Positions 20,994-29,528 of a stretch of 48,433 nt of DNA are shown in pieces. The notes under the pieces are model-generated. The model saw only the letters and a program-made list of their open reading frames with translations. It was not told where the DNA came from and did not search any database. The translations under genes and the position numbers were made by a program. Each line of letters opens with the position of its first letter. The stretch's first letter is position 1. Source of the stretch: CAVQGZ01 sp964400785. GTDB taxonomy: Bacteria; Actinomycetota; Actinomycetes; Jiangellales; Jiangellaceae. The DNA lies in contig CAYNWB010000013.1 in the NCBI GenBank assembly GCA_964400785.1, positions 1 to 48,433 on the forward strand, written 5' to 3'.

Positions 20994-23749
20994 GGTCGGT
21001 GCCGACCCTCGCCGCCGACGACCGCGTCCACCACGCCTTGCCTGAGCACGAGGTCGTCCTGCTGCTGGAGACCGATCGCACGAAGGGCCTGACCGAGCAT
21101 CAGGCTGAGGCCCGCAGGGAGCAGATGGGGCCGAACGTGCTGCCCCCGCCGCGCCGGACGGGGCCCGTGCTGCGCGTGCTGCGGCACTTCCACCATCCGC
21201 TGGTCTACGTGCTGCTCGGGGCCGCCGCGCTGGCGCTCGCGCTGCGCGAGCTGGTCGAGGCATCGGTCATCGCTGCGGTCGTGCTCGTGAACGTGGTCGT
21301 GAGCTTCGTGCAGGAGGAGCGTGCCGAGAAGGCCTTGTCGGCGTTGATGGCGATGACTCGCACGCACGTGACCGTCATCCGCGACGGGCACAGGCAGCGG
21401 ATCGAGTCCACCGACCTGGTACCGGGGGATGTCTGCCTGCTCGAGGCGGGTGACAAGGTGGCGGCCGACATGCGGCTGCTCGCAGTGCAGGACCTCAGCG
21501 TCGACGAGTCCGCGCTGACCGGGGAGTCGGTACCCGTCGCCAAGCAGGCTGTGGTGGTCGACGACGCCACCGAGCTCGGCGACCGCCTGAACATGACCTT
21601 CTCGGGGTCTCTGGTGGTGGCCGGCACCGGCACCGGAGTCGTCGTGGCAACCGGTGGGGACACCGAGCTCGGGCTGATCCATCGTCTGGTCGGGGAGTCC
21701 GGTGGCGTGCAGACTCCGCTCACCCGCAAGCTGGGGGCGTTCAGCCGCCTGCTGACCGTGGTGATCCTGGCGCTGGCTGCCCTGACGCTCGTCCTCGGCC
21801 TGGTTCGCGGCGAGCCGTTGGGAGACATGGTGACCGCCGCGATCGCTCTGGCGGTCGGCGCGATCCCCGAGGGCCTGCCTGCTGCGGTCACCATCATCCT
21901 GGCCATCGGTGTCTCGCGGATGGCTCGCCGCAACGCGATCATCAGGCGGTTGCCCGCCGTGGAGACCCTCGGCGCGACCACCGTCGTGTGCAGCGACAAG
22001 ACGGGCACGCTGACTCAGAACCAGATGACCGTCACGACCGTGGTGACGCCGACAGCCCGCTACGCACTCAGCGGCAGTGGCTACGACCCGGAGGGAGAGG
22101 TTCGCGACGCCGAGGGCGAACCTGTGTCGGTCGAGCAGGACGCAGCGCTGGACGAGACGCTGCGGGCAGGGGTGCTCTGCAACGACTCCTCCCTACGCCG
22201 GCGCGACGAGAGCTGGGTCGCTGCCGGCGACCCCACAGAGGTGGCCCTGCTGACGGCGGCAGCCAAGGCGGGCATCGATCGTGCCGTGCTGGACGAGCAC
22301 CTGCCGCGCGTCGACGAGGTGCCCTTCTCGTCCCAGGCTCAGCGGATGGCGACGCTGCACCGCGCGACGTCGGGTGAGCGGGGCCTGGTCGTGGTGAAGG
22401 GTGCGGTCGAGGCCGTGCTCCAGCAGTGCACGCGCGCGCGTGGCCGCGATGGTGGCGAGGTGCCCGTGGACGCCGACAGCATCCACGCGGCTGTGGAGGC
22501 CCTGGGAGAGCAGGCACTGCGCGTGCTCTGCCTGGCCTGCGCCGACGTCGCGTCGGATGTCGAGACGATCCAGCCGGACGACGTCGACGGGCTGTCGCTG
22601 ACGTTGCTCGGGTTGGTCGGCATGCACGACCCGCCACGGCCCGAGGCCGTTGCCGCGGTGCAGACGTGCCACCGCGCAGGCATCGACGTCAGGATGATCA
22701 CCGGCGACCACGCTGCGACCGCCCGGGCGATCGCGACCGAGATGGGCCTGGCCCGGGACGGTCGCGACCCCGTGGTGGTGACCGGCGCGCAGCTGCGGCA
22801 GATGGACGAACAGCAGTTCGCGCAGGCCGCGACCGAGGCGACGGTGCTGGCCCGGGTGAGCCCCGAGCACAAGCTGCGCCTGGTCGAGGCGCTCCAGGGT
22901 CGCAACCACGTGGTGGCCATGACGGGGGACGGGGTCAACGACGCTCCGGCTCTGCGCCAGGCCGACATCGGGATCGCGATGGGTGACACCGGTACCGAGG
23001 TGGCCAAGGACGCCAGCGCGATGGTTCTCACCGATGACAACTTCGCGACGATCGAGGCGGCCATCGAGGAGGGCCGCGGCGTCTACGACAACATCACGAA
23101 GTTCATCACCTGGACGCTGCCGACGAACCTCGGCGAGGGCATGGTCATCCTCACGGCGATCCTGCTCGGCGCCACCCTGCCTGTGCTGCCCGTGCAGGTG
23201 CTCTGGATCAACATGACGACGGCGATCGCCCTGGGCCTCATGCTCGTCTTCGAGCCCAACGAGCCCGGCATCATGAGCCGCGCTCCGCGGGATCCACAGC
23301 AGCCGATCCTCACCCGGGTGCTCGTCGAGCGGATCCTGCTGGTGTCGGTGCTGCTGCTGATCGGCGCGTTCGGGCTGTTCGAGTACGAGCTGGCGGCGGG
23401 CGCGAGCCTGGCCGAGGCACGCACGGTGGCCGTGAACGTCTTCGTGCTCGTCGAGATGGCCTACCTGGTCAACTGTCGGTCGCTGACGAAGTCGGTGCTG
23501 CAGGTCGGCCTGCTCAGCAACCCGATGCTGCTGGTCGGCATGGCGACCATGCTGCTGCTGCAGGTGCTGTTCACCTACCTGCCGTTCTTCCACGTCGCGT
23601 TCGGGTCGGCTCCGCTCGGCGTGGATGCCTGGGTGCGGGTGGCTGCGGTGGCCGTCGGTGTGTCGCTCGTGGTGGCAGCCGAGAAGGCGCTGCGTCGCCG
23701 CGTCAGTCGGCCCGGTCGGACGACCTCGCCCGGTGCGTCAGCTCGGTGA
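20990..23749 (+). CDS. ctpF: P2A-type cation-transporting ATPase, CtpF-like
   Basis: The 919-residue pump has an N-terminal cation ATPase domain, TGES (177-180, actuator), the ion-site helix AVGAIPEGLPAAVT, phosphorylation site DKTGTLT (Asp336), a nucleotide domain with KGA, TGDGVND (645-651) and C-terminal helices with NLGEGMVILTAILLG and LWINMTTAIALG. It matches Ca2+-pump-like P2A enzymes such as mycobacterial CtpF. GTG 20990 overlaps the Usp stop. The end overlaps the convergent hydrolase gene by 47 bp. Exact ion is unknown; Ca2+ is the best guess. Confidence 0.92.
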   Translation: MRSVPTLAADDRVHHALPEHEVVLLLETDRTKGLTEHQAEARREQMGPNVLPPPRRTGPVLRVLRHFHHPLVYVLLGAAALALALRELVEASVIAAVVLVNVVVSFVQEERAEKALSALMAMTRTHVTVIRDGHRQRIESTDLVPGDVCLLEAGDKVAADMRLLAVQDLSVDESALTGESVPVAKQAVVVDDATELGDRLNMTFSGSLVVAGTGTGVVVATGGDTELGLIHRLVGESGGVQTPLTRKLGAFSRLLTVVILALAALTLVLGLVRGEPLGDMVTAAIALAVGAIPEGLPAAVTIILAIGVSRMARRNAIIRRLPAVETLGATTVVCSDKTGTLTQNQMTVTTVVTPTARYALSGSGYDPEGEVRDAEGEPVSVEQDAALDETLRAGVLCNDSSLRRRDESWVAAGDPTEVALLTAAAKAGIDRAVLDEHLPRVDEVPFSSQAQRMATLHRATSGERGLVVVKGAVEAVLQQCTRARGRDGGEVPVDADSIHAAVEALGEQALRVLCLACADVASDVETIQPDDVDGLSLTLLGLVGMHDPPRPEAVAAVQTCHRAGIDVRMITGDHAATARAIATEMGLARDGRDPVVVTGAQLRQMDEQQFAQAATEATVLARVSPEHKLRLVEALQGRNHVVAMTGDGVNDAPALRQADIGIAMGDTGTEVAKDASAMVLTDDNFATIEAAIEEGRGVYDNITKFITWTLPTNLGEGMVILTAILLGATLPVLPVQVLWINMTTAIALGLMLVFEPNEPGIMSRAPRDPQQPILTRVLVERILLVSVLLLIGAFGLFEYELAAGASLAEARTVAVNVFVLVEMAYLVNCRSLTKSVLQVGLLSNPMLLVGMATMLLLQVLFTYLPFFHVAFGSAPLGVDAWVRVAAVAVGVSLVVAAEKALRRRVSRPGRTTSPGASAR

Positions 23750-24599
23750 TGTGCGAGACGAAGTCGGGCCACAGCTCGCGGGGCAGGTCGTGGCCCATGC
23801 CCTCGAAGCCGACGAACCGTGAGCGGCGCAGCGCGGTGGCAAGTGCCAGCCCCCCGCTCGGGGCGACGAGCGGGTCGGCCAGGCCGTGCATCACCAGGGC
23901 TGGGATCCGCAGCCGGCGCAGGCGCGACGTCCGGTCGGGCTGAGCCGTGATGGCCGCGAGCTGGCGCAGGTACCCGCCTGGGTCGTGGGCGCGGTCGTAG
24001 GAGCGTCCCGCCAGGTCGGACAGGTACTCCTCGTCGAAGGCGTAGCCCCGGGAGCCGATCATGCGAAACGTCTCGATCGCCATCGACTGGGCGCTTTGGC
24101 GGTCGGCCACGGCCCGGCGCTTGGTGAGACGGCTGAACAGGGCGGGCTTGGGGTTGCCGACCGTCTTCGAGCCGGTCGACGTCATGATCAAGGCGAGGGT
24201 GCGCACCCTGTCTCGGTGCCGGAGCGCCAGCGACTGCGCGATGAACCCGCCCATCGAGGCGCCGACGACGTGAGCGCTGGGCAGGCCGAGTCCGTCCATC
24301 AGCCCGACGGCGTCGTCGGCCATGTCGTCGATCGTGTAGGGCGGGGAGTGCCGCCGCAGCACCACGTCCGACACGCGGGGCGCCCGGACGTCGGTCAGGT
24401 GCGTCGACAGCCCGACGTCGCGGTTGTCGAACCGCACGACGTAGTGCCCGTTGGCGGCCAGCCCGGCGCACAGCGCGTCCGGCCAGGCGAGCATCTGTGT
24501 ACCGAGACCCATGATGAGCAGCATCGGGTCGTCGGCCGGGTCACCGAACGTCTCGAAGGCGAGCGTGATCCCGTTGGACTCGATGGTGTTGACGGTCAC
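23703..24599 (-). CDS. Alpha/beta hydrolase
   Basis: The 298-residue protein has the oxyanion region LLIMGLGTQMLAW, DNRDVGLST, the nucleophile elbow VGASMGGFIAQSLAL (Ser in GASMGG), LVMHGLADPLVAPSGG (Asp) and GMGHDLPRELW (His): a complete catalytic triad of the epoxide-hydrolase/haloperoxidase-like group. The GTG start follows TAGCCT (24611-24606) by 6 nt. It is divergent from the next membrane gene with overlapping promoters. Confidence 0.93.
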   Translation of the reverse strand: MTVNTIESNGITLAFETFGDPADDPMLLIMGLGTQMLAWPDALCAGLAANGHYVVRFDNRDVGLSTHLTDVRAPRVSDVVLRRHSPPYTIDDMADDAVGLMDGLGLPSAHVVGASMGGFIAQSLALRHRDRVRTLALIMTSTGSKTVGNPKPALFSRLTKRRAVADRQSAQSMAIETFRMIGSRGYAFDEEYLSDLAGRSYDRAHDPGGYLRQLAAITAQPDRTSRLRRLRIPALVMHGLADPLVAPSGGLALATALRRSRFVGFEGMGHDLPRELWPDFVSHITELTHRARSSDRAD

Positions 24600-24605
24600 C
24601 CCGGC

Positions 24606-24624
24606 AGGCTAGGGGTCGTACCGT
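24606..24624. promoter_or_regulatory. Back-to-back leaderless -10 elements
   Basis: On the minus strand TAGCCT (24611-24606) lies 6 nt before the hydrolase GTG; on the plus strand TACCGT (24619-24624) lies 7 nt before ATG 24632 of the membrane protein. Only 7 bp separate the two hexamers, so both starts share one promoter island. Confidence 0.5.
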
Positions 24625-24631
24625 CGGGGTG

Positions 24632-25351
24632 ATGAGTCGCCTGCCGCCCGCCGAGGCCCGCACAGGGCTGGTGCCATCGGTCGACCTGCCGCCTGGGTGG
24701 ACCGACGCCCGCCTGGCCGTGCTGTTCCACGCTGTGTTCGCCGGGGTCGCCCTGGCCGTGCTGGCCGTTCCCGTGGGCTCGACCGGAGCGGCCGTGCTGG
24801 CTCTCGTCGTGGCCTACCACGTCGCGTTGCTGCTGACCGCCCGGCGACCGCCGGCGCAGGGGTGGACCACGGCGTGGCTGGTGCTCGCGCCACTCAGCGT
24901 GCTCATGGTGCTTCCCGACTGGTTCCTGTCCGAGGTGCTGGCCACCCTGGACTTCGCCGACACCGGGGCACCGTTCGTCGGCACGGTGCCGGTGTTCATG
25001 GCCGGCATGTGGGTGCTGGCGCTCTTCCCGCTCGTGCTGGTCGCCGCCCTTGCCGAGCAGCGGCTCGGGGAGCGGGCCGCGCTCGCTGTGGTGGCCGCGG
25101 CCGGCCTGGCGCTGTTCTGGGGCGCGGAGCTGCTCGCTCCGGTCGTCCCGTTGTGGCAGCCCGTGGGGGTGCAGACCGTCGGCGGCGTCGCGGCCTACGT
25201 CCTGCCCGCAGAGGTGCTGCTCAGTGTCGGGGCGTGGCTGCTGGTGCGCGGCACGCGGTGGCGTCGGCCGGCCGTGACCGCCCTCGGCGTCGTGGTGCTG
25301 CCACTGGTCTACCTGGGTGCGCTGGCGGTGGGGTACCAGTTCATCGGTTGA
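24632..25351 (+). CDS. Seven-helix membrane protein of unknown function
   Basis: The 239-residue protein has about seven hydrophobic helices; notable segments are LPDWFLSEVLATLDFADTG and VPVFMAGMWVLALFPLVLV in the middle. I do not recognise a characterised family. ATG 24632 (or GTG 24629 directly before it) is supported by a -10-like TACCGT 7 nt upstream. The C-terminus contains the promoter of the next gene. Confidence 0.75.
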   Translation: MSRLPPAEARTGLVPSVDLPPGWTDARLAVLFHAVFAGVALAVLAVPVGSTGAAVLALVVAYHVALLLTARRPPAQGWTTAWLVLAPLSVLMVLPDWFLSEVLATLDFADTGAPFVGTVPVFMAGMWVLALFPLVLVAALAEQRLGERAALAVVAAAGLALFWGAELLAPVVPLWQPVGVQTVGGVAAYVLPAEVLLSVGAWLLVRGTRWRRPAVTALGVVVLPLVYLGALAVGYQFIG

Positions 25352-25376
25352 CGCCGATCCGCCTGTCGGCCACCGT
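25348..25376 (+). promoter_or_regulatory. Promoter of the zinc-ribbon gene
   Basis: TTGACG (25348-25353), exactly 17 bp, then CACCGT (25371-25376), then 6 nt to ATG 25383. It is one of the clearest complete leaderless promoters in the window, and its -35 covers the stop of the upstream gene. Confidence 0.55.
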
Positions 25377-25382
25377 GGGGCG

Positions 25383-25601
25383 ATGGGTGCGGCTTCGGCT
25401 GAGCAGAGCCACCTCGACTGGTGGCGCGCCCAGGTGCGTCCGTGCCCCGCGTGCGGAGGAGACGGCGTGCTGCTGGTGATCGAGGTGACCGACCGCGACA
25501 CGACGGTGGCTCTGCAGCACCGTCTGGCATGTCTCGGAGACTGCTGCATCGACGGGCTGGCTCCCGATCGCCAGTGCCGGGACTGCGGTCACCGGTTCTG
25601 A
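25383..25601 (+). CDS. Small zinc-ribbon protein of unknown function
   Basis: The 72-residue protein has two CxxC knuckles (CPACGGDG and CRDCGHRF) that should bind one zinc, with CLGDCC between them. The ATG is placed by the leaderless promoter 6 nt upstream. No enzyme domain is present; it may be a nucleic-acid- or protein-binding adaptor. Its stop overlaps the convergent methyltransferase by 13 bp. Confidence 0.75.
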   Translation: MGAASAEQSHLDWWRAQVRPCPACGGDGVLLVIEVTDRDTTVALQHRLACLGDCCIDGLAPDRQCRDCGHRF

Positions 25602-26329
25602 CCGGCGTCGTCTCCCGTCGTGCTGACGAACAGCGTGCGGGGAGTCCTGTCGTCGTCGGTCTGCTCCAGCACCGCGACGGTGGACAACCCGGCCTCGTGC
25701 AGCAGGTCGATCCAGCGGTCTCGTGCGAAGAGGCCGAACCGGTGCGACTCGTGGGCGGTGGTGATGGTGCCGTCGTGGTCGCGCAGCACGAACGCGTACT
25801 CACCGTGCACCCAGGTGTCGGTCGGGTCGGGGTCCCAGGTCCACTCCAGGTAGCGGGCGGCGCGACCGTCGGGGGCGTCCGACCCCCCGCACTGCGTGCC
25901 GGGCTCGAACGACTCGGCGATGTGGTCGGGAGCCAGCACTGCGACGCCGCCGGGGGCCAGGTGCTCGGCAAGCGTCCGACCGAGCGCCCGCACCTCGTCC
26001 TCGGTGAGCAGGTAGTCGATCGCGTCGTGCACGAGCACCGCGTCGAAGTGCCGTCCCAGCCGGATCGTGCGCATGTCACCGACGACGTGCTCGCAGGTGG
26101 GGTTGATCAGCCGCGACATCGCCAGCATCTGGGGCGACAGGTCGACCAGGGTCATCGCCGCCTGCCCGCCAAGGTGGTGGGCGACGTGACCGCCGCCGCT
26201 GCCGAGCTCGAGCACACGCTGGACCGGACGCCGGCCGGTGCGCAGCAGCCCGCCGAGCACCGCGGCCTCGTCGGCGTAGTCCTGCGGTGGTGAGAGCAGC
26301 GGCCACCACTGCGCGAGGTCGGTGTACAT
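25589..26329 (-). CDS. Class I SAM-dependent methyltransferase
   Basis: The 246-residue protein begins MYTDLAQWWPLLSPPQDY and has motif I VLELGSGGGHVAHHL (about 40-54), TLVDLSPQMLAMSR and FDAVLVHDAIDYLL, then a C-terminal beta domain. Substrate unknown. ATG 26329 fits the usual start of this family; the frame stays open further upstream without a better start. It is divergent from the patatin-like gene. Confidence 0.88.
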   Translation of the reverse strand: MYTDLAQWWPLLSPPQDYADEAAVLGGLLRTGRRPVQRVLELGSGGGHVAHHLGGQAAMTLVDLSPQMLAMSRLINPTCEHVVGDMRTIRLGRHFDAVLVHDAIDYLLTEDEVRALGRTLAEHLAPGGVAVLAPDHIAESFEPGTQCGGSDAPDGRAARYLEWTWDPDPTDTWVHGEYAFVLRDHDGTITTAHESHRFGLFARDRWIDLLHEAGLSTVAVLEQTDDDRTPRTLFVSTTGDDAGQNR

Positions 26330-26407
26330 GCGGTGCTGCACGCTGTCACCGTAGGCGCCGACGGGGACGTGCTCCAGCCATGGTCCTGCGCCGGGGGGTC
26401 GGCCAGA

Positions 26408-27538
26408 ATGCACCCCGTGGCCCTCAACTACCTGACCGACCTGGCGCGCGTGGGGCAGTACCTGCGCATCCCCGTGCACGCGGGCAGGGCGTGGCGGGCC
26501 GTCCGTGAGGACGTCTCGATCCTCGACCAGCTACGCCGCGGGCTGCTGCCTCTGCCGACGGATTCACCGCCGGAGGACCCGGCGCACGTGTTCGGGCCAC
26601 ATCGCGCCGACGCTCCTCAGGTGTGGGGCGACCGACGCGTCGCGGTCGTCGCCACCGGCGGCAGCGGCGCGCTCGCCTCGACGGTCGGGGTCGTGCGTGC
26701 CCTGCACGAGTCAGGGGTCAGGCCGGTGGGCTACGGGCTGTGCTCGGGCTCGGCGATGTTCGGCATGCCCCTGGCGGCGGGCATGCCGACCGAGGACGTG
26801 GCCCACACGCTGCTGCGGCTGAAGCCGGAGGACTACCTCGACCCGGAGTGGCTGCGGCTCGCCGCGGCTCCGCTCCGGCTCGGGCAGGGGTGGGCAGGGC
26901 TGCTCCGCGGTGATGCCGTCGAGCGGACCTTCCGGGGCATCCTCGGTGACGTCACGCTCGGCGAGCTGCCGACTCCGGTGTGGTTCCCGGTCTGGAGCAT
27001 CGAGAAGAACCAGCTGCGCTACATCAGCTCGGTCGACGACCCCGACCTGCCGGCTGCGCGCGCGGTGCGCATGGCGATCGCCCTGCCGCTGGCCTTCGAG
27101 CCGGTCGACTACCAGGGCCAGTCCTACCTCGACGGCGGCATCGTCGAGATCCTGCCCTCACGGCCGTTCACGAGGGGCGACATCTGCGACGTCGCGGTGG
27201 TGGTGAACGGCTTCTACCGTCCTGGCCTGCACGCCGACGAGGACCACAGCTGGCGGCGCGAGCCCTTCAGCCTCATCCGGGTCTCGGGACAGACCCGGCT
27301 CATGGGCCACATCGACACCGCCCGACGCTCCCTGAGCGACCTCGACGACGCCACCGAGATGCACATGCTCGACCCGGTGGCCTACGGCACCGTGCACGGT
27401 GCAGGCCTGTACACCGAGTTCGTCGACCGCCGAGGGTGGTCGCAGTACATGCGTGCGGGCTACGCGCAGGCCCGGGCGCTGCTGGACTCGGTGCCTCGGG
27501 GCGGCGGTCAGGCCGCCAGCGCCGCGAACGCCTCGTAG
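26408..27538 (+). CDS. Patatin-like phospholipase-family protein with Cys at the nucleophile position
   Basis: The 376-residue protein has a patatin fold: a glycine-rich oxyanion region VAVVATGGSGALASTVGVVRALHE (about 78-101, here given as two blocks VAVVATGGSG and ALASTVGVV), the elbow GYGLCSGSAMFG and the catalytic Asp motif YLDGGI (Asp242). The canonical elbow is G-x-S-x-G; here it reads G110-L-C112-S-G114, so the nucleophile Ser is Cys. The Asp is kept, so a thiol nucleophile or a non-catalytic role are both possible. The end overlaps the small membrane gene on the other strand by 31 bp. Confidence 0.82.
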   Translation: MHPVALNYLTDLARVGQYLRIPVHAGRAWRAVREDVSILDQLRRGLLPLPTDSPPEDPAHVFGPHRADAPQVWGDRRVAVVATGGSGALASTVGVVRALHESGVRPVGYGLCSGSAMFGMPLAAGMPTEDVAHTLLRLKPEDYLDPEWLRLAAAPLRLGQGWAGLLRGDAVERTFRGILGDVTLGELPTPVWFPVWSIEKNQLRYISSVDDPDLPAARAVRMAIALPLAFEPVDYQGQSYLDGGIVEILPSRPFTRGDICDVAVVVNGFYRPGLHADEDHSWRREPFSLIRVSGQTRLMGHIDTARRSLSDLDDATEMHMLDPVAYGTVHGAGLYTEFVDRRGWSQYMRAGYAQARALLDSVPRGGGQAASAANAS

Positions 27539-27693
27539 ACCATCCAGGCCGGCCAGAACAGTCCCTGGAACACGACCAGGACGTACTCCCAGAACGAGTC
27601 GGCCTGCTGCCAGAAGTACACCCAGGCTCCGAAGATGCCCAGTCCGTAGAGGGCGCCCCCACCTGCGGCGGCACCCGTGCTCGAGTTGCTCAT
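27508..27693 (-). CDS. Small membrane protein of unknown function
   Basis: The 61-residue protein has a Gly/Ser/Ala-rich start and two hydrophobic segments rich in aromatics (FGAWVYFWQQ and YVLVVFQGLFWPAWMVYEAF). GAAGGGTG lies just upstream of ATG 27693 as a ribosome site. It is divergent from the ABC exporter genes across 138 bp. Small proteins of this pattern occur in many actinobacteria without a known job. Confidence 0.7.
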   Translation of the reverse strand: MSNSSTGAAAGGGALYGLGIFGAWVYFWQQADSFWEYVLVVFQGLFWPAWMVYEAFAALAA

Positions 27694-27789
27694 GCGTCAC
27701 CCTTCGCGATCTGTGGATCCCTGCCCATCATGGACGCCTGCCGCGGCCTTCCCAGGGTCGAAGGCCCTACGCGAGCGCGAGCCGCTCGA

Positions 27790-27825
27790 TAGGCTGCCGG
27801 TGTCCCTCTCGCCGCCCGACAGGAG
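27790..27825 (+). promoter_or_regulatory. Promoter -10 and ribosome site of the ABC exporter operon
   Basis: TAGGCT (27790-27795) is the same hexamer seen at two leaderless starts, but here it is followed by a leader of about 30 nt with AGGAG (27821-27825) 6 bp before ATG 27832. An inverted repeat CGAGCG/CGCTCG (27772-27777 and 27783-27788) sits directly upstream and could bind a regulator. Confidence 0.4.
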
Positions 27826-27831
27826 CGCGGG

Positions 27832-28734
27832 ATGCAGCCGGTTGTCACCGTGGCGAACCTGCAGAAGAGCTACGGCGACCTGCAGGCCGTGGCCGACGTG
27901 TCGTTCGAGGTCTTCCCCGGAGAGATCTTCGGCCTGCTCGGCCCGAACGGCGCCGGCAAGACCACCAGCGTCGAGTGCGTCCAAGGGCTGCGCCGGCCCG
28001 ACAGCGGGGTGGTGCGCGTGCTCGGGCTCGATCCTCGCACCGACGGCGAGACGCTGCGGGGCATGGTCGGCTCGCAGCTGCAGGAGTCGTCCCTGCCGCA
28101 CCGGATGAAGGTGTGGGAGGCGCTGGACCTGTTCTCCGGGCTGCAGCCCGGAGGGCCACCGTGGCGCACCGTGATGGACGAGTGGGGACTCACCCAGAAG
28201 GCGTCCGCGTACTTCGGCAGCCTGTCCGGCGGACAACGCCAGCGGCTGCTCGTCGCCCTGGCTCTGGTCAACCGGCCCCGTCTCGTCTTTCTCGACGAGA
28301 TGACCACAGGCCTCGACCCGGCGGCCCGGCGGGCGACCTGGCAGCTGATCGAGAGGATCAGGGACGCCGGCACGACCGTCGTGCTCGTCACCCACTTCAT
28401 GGACGAGGCGGAGCGGCTGTGCGACCGGCTGGCGGTGGTCGCCGCAGGCCGGGTCGTGGACACCGGCTCGCCCGCCGAGCTGGTGGCACGCTCGACCGAC
28501 GGAGTCACCGTCGAGTTCAGCGCACCGCCGACCATGGTCGACCCGCTGCGCGCGCTGCCGGGTGTCATCGGCGTCGACGTCGTCGGTCCGCGCCTGCATG
28601 TGCGAGGTGACCCCTCGATCGTCCCCGTTGTCGGCAAGGCACTCATCGATGGCGGTGTGCACCCTCACGACATGGCGGTGCGGCGGCCCAGCCTGGAGGA
28701 CGTCTACCTCCGCCTCGTGGGGGAGGCGTCGTGA
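27832..28734 (+). CDS. ABC exporter ATP-binding protein (DrrA-type)
   Basis: The 300-residue protein has Walker A GPNGAGKTT (about 37-45), Q-loop, signature LSGGQRQRL, Walker B LVFLDEMTTGLDP and the H-loop VTHFMDE, with the C-terminal DUF4162-like extension of drug or antibiotic exporters. It pairs with the next gene (4-bp overlap, GTGA) to form an ABC-2-type exporter. Substrate unknown. Confidence 0.95.
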   Translation: MQPVVTVANLQKSYGDLQAVADVSFEVFPGEIFGLLGPNGAGKTTSVECVQGLRRPDSGVVRVLGLDPRTDGETLRGMVGSQLQESSLPHRMKVWEALDLFSGLQPGGPPWRTVMDEWGLTQKASAYFGSLSGGQRQRLLVALALVNRPRLVFLDEMTTGLDPAARRATWQLIERIRDAGTTVVLVTHFMDEAERLCDRLAVVAAGRVVDTGSPAELVARSTDGVTVEFSAPPTMVDPLRALPGVIGVDVVGPRLHVRGDPSIVPVVGKALIDGGVHPHDMAVRRPSLEDVYLRLVGEAS

Positions 28735-29492
28735 CCCGCTCGCTGGTCAGGCTCACCTGGACGGAGCTGAAGCTGTTCCTGCGTGAGCCGATCACCGTCA
28801 TCTTCACGCTCGCCCTGCCCCTGATGGTGCTCTACATCCTCAACGGCGTGTTCGGCAACGAGGCCTCGGGCACCGGGCAGGGCGACTTCGTCGTCTACCG
28901 GGGCTTCGGCCCCAGCGACTGGTACACCCCGGCCTACGTCGCCCTCGCCGTCGCCGGGTTCGGGCTGATCGCGGCGCCGGCCCACCTCGCGGAGTACCGC
29001 CAGAGCGGGGTGCTGCGCCGGCTGCAGGCGTCCGGGGTGCAGCGGGGGCTGGTGCTGGGGTCGCAGCTGCTCATCGCCCTGCTGATCGCCACCGTGGGTG
29101 CGGCCCTGCTCGTCGCGGCGGCGTTCGTGCTCACCGACGTCTCGGCGCCGCAGAGCCCTGGGCTGTTCCTGCTCGCCTACGGGCTCGGTGCCGTGGCCGT
29201 GGCCTGCGGCGGCATCATGCTCGGCACCCTGCTGCCCACCGCTCGTGCCGCGCAGTCGGTCGGGCTGCTGCTGTGGTTCACGTTCCTCTTCCTCTCCGGC
29301 GCCGGTCCCCCGCCGGAGGTGCTGCCCGACGCCCTGCAGACCATAGGAGCCTGGCTGCCGCTGACCCCGATCATCACGATGATGCAGGAGCCATGGCTGA
29401 CCGGGCAGTGGGCCGTGCGCGAGTCGCTGGTCGCGCTGGCGTTGGCCGGTGTGGGTGCAGGGGTGGCGTGGTGGGCCTACCGGTGGGAGTGA
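28731..29492 (+). CDS. ABC-2-type transporter permease
   Basis: The 253-residue protein has six predicted helices and the ABC-2 layout: a cytoplasmic LKLFLREPITVIF start, an extracellular loop after the first helix, AEYRQSGVLRRLQASGV between helices 2 and 3, and an LSGAGPPPEVLPD loop near the end. The GTG start overlaps the ATPase stop. It forms the membrane part of the exporter. Confidence 0.94.
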   Translation: MTRSLVRLTWTELKLFLREPITVIFTLALPLMVLYILNGVFGNEASGTGQGDFVVYRGFGPSDWYTPAYVALAVAGFGLIAAPAHLAEYRQSGVLRRLQASGVQRGLVLGSQLLIALLIATVGAALLVAAAFVLTDVSAPQSPGLFLLAYGLGAVAVACGGIMLGTLLPTARAAQSVGLLLWFTFLFLSGAGPPPEVLPDALQTIGAWLPLTPIITMMQEPWLTGQWAVRESLVALALAGVGAGVAWWAYRWE

Positions 29493-29528
29493 GGCAGACA
29501 CCTCGGCCCTACCGGCGAGAATGGTGCC

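Noticed and set aside
20331..21263. Upstream extension of the DASS transporter frame to 837 codons
   Set aside because: The extra part is antisense to the Usp and CtpF-like genes, has shadow composition and adds nothing to the complete DASS fold.
24629..24631. GTG directly before ATG 24632 as the start
   Set aside because: Either is possible, but the 7-nt spacing from TACCGT matches the ATG, as at the ECF sigma gene with the same hexamer and spacing.
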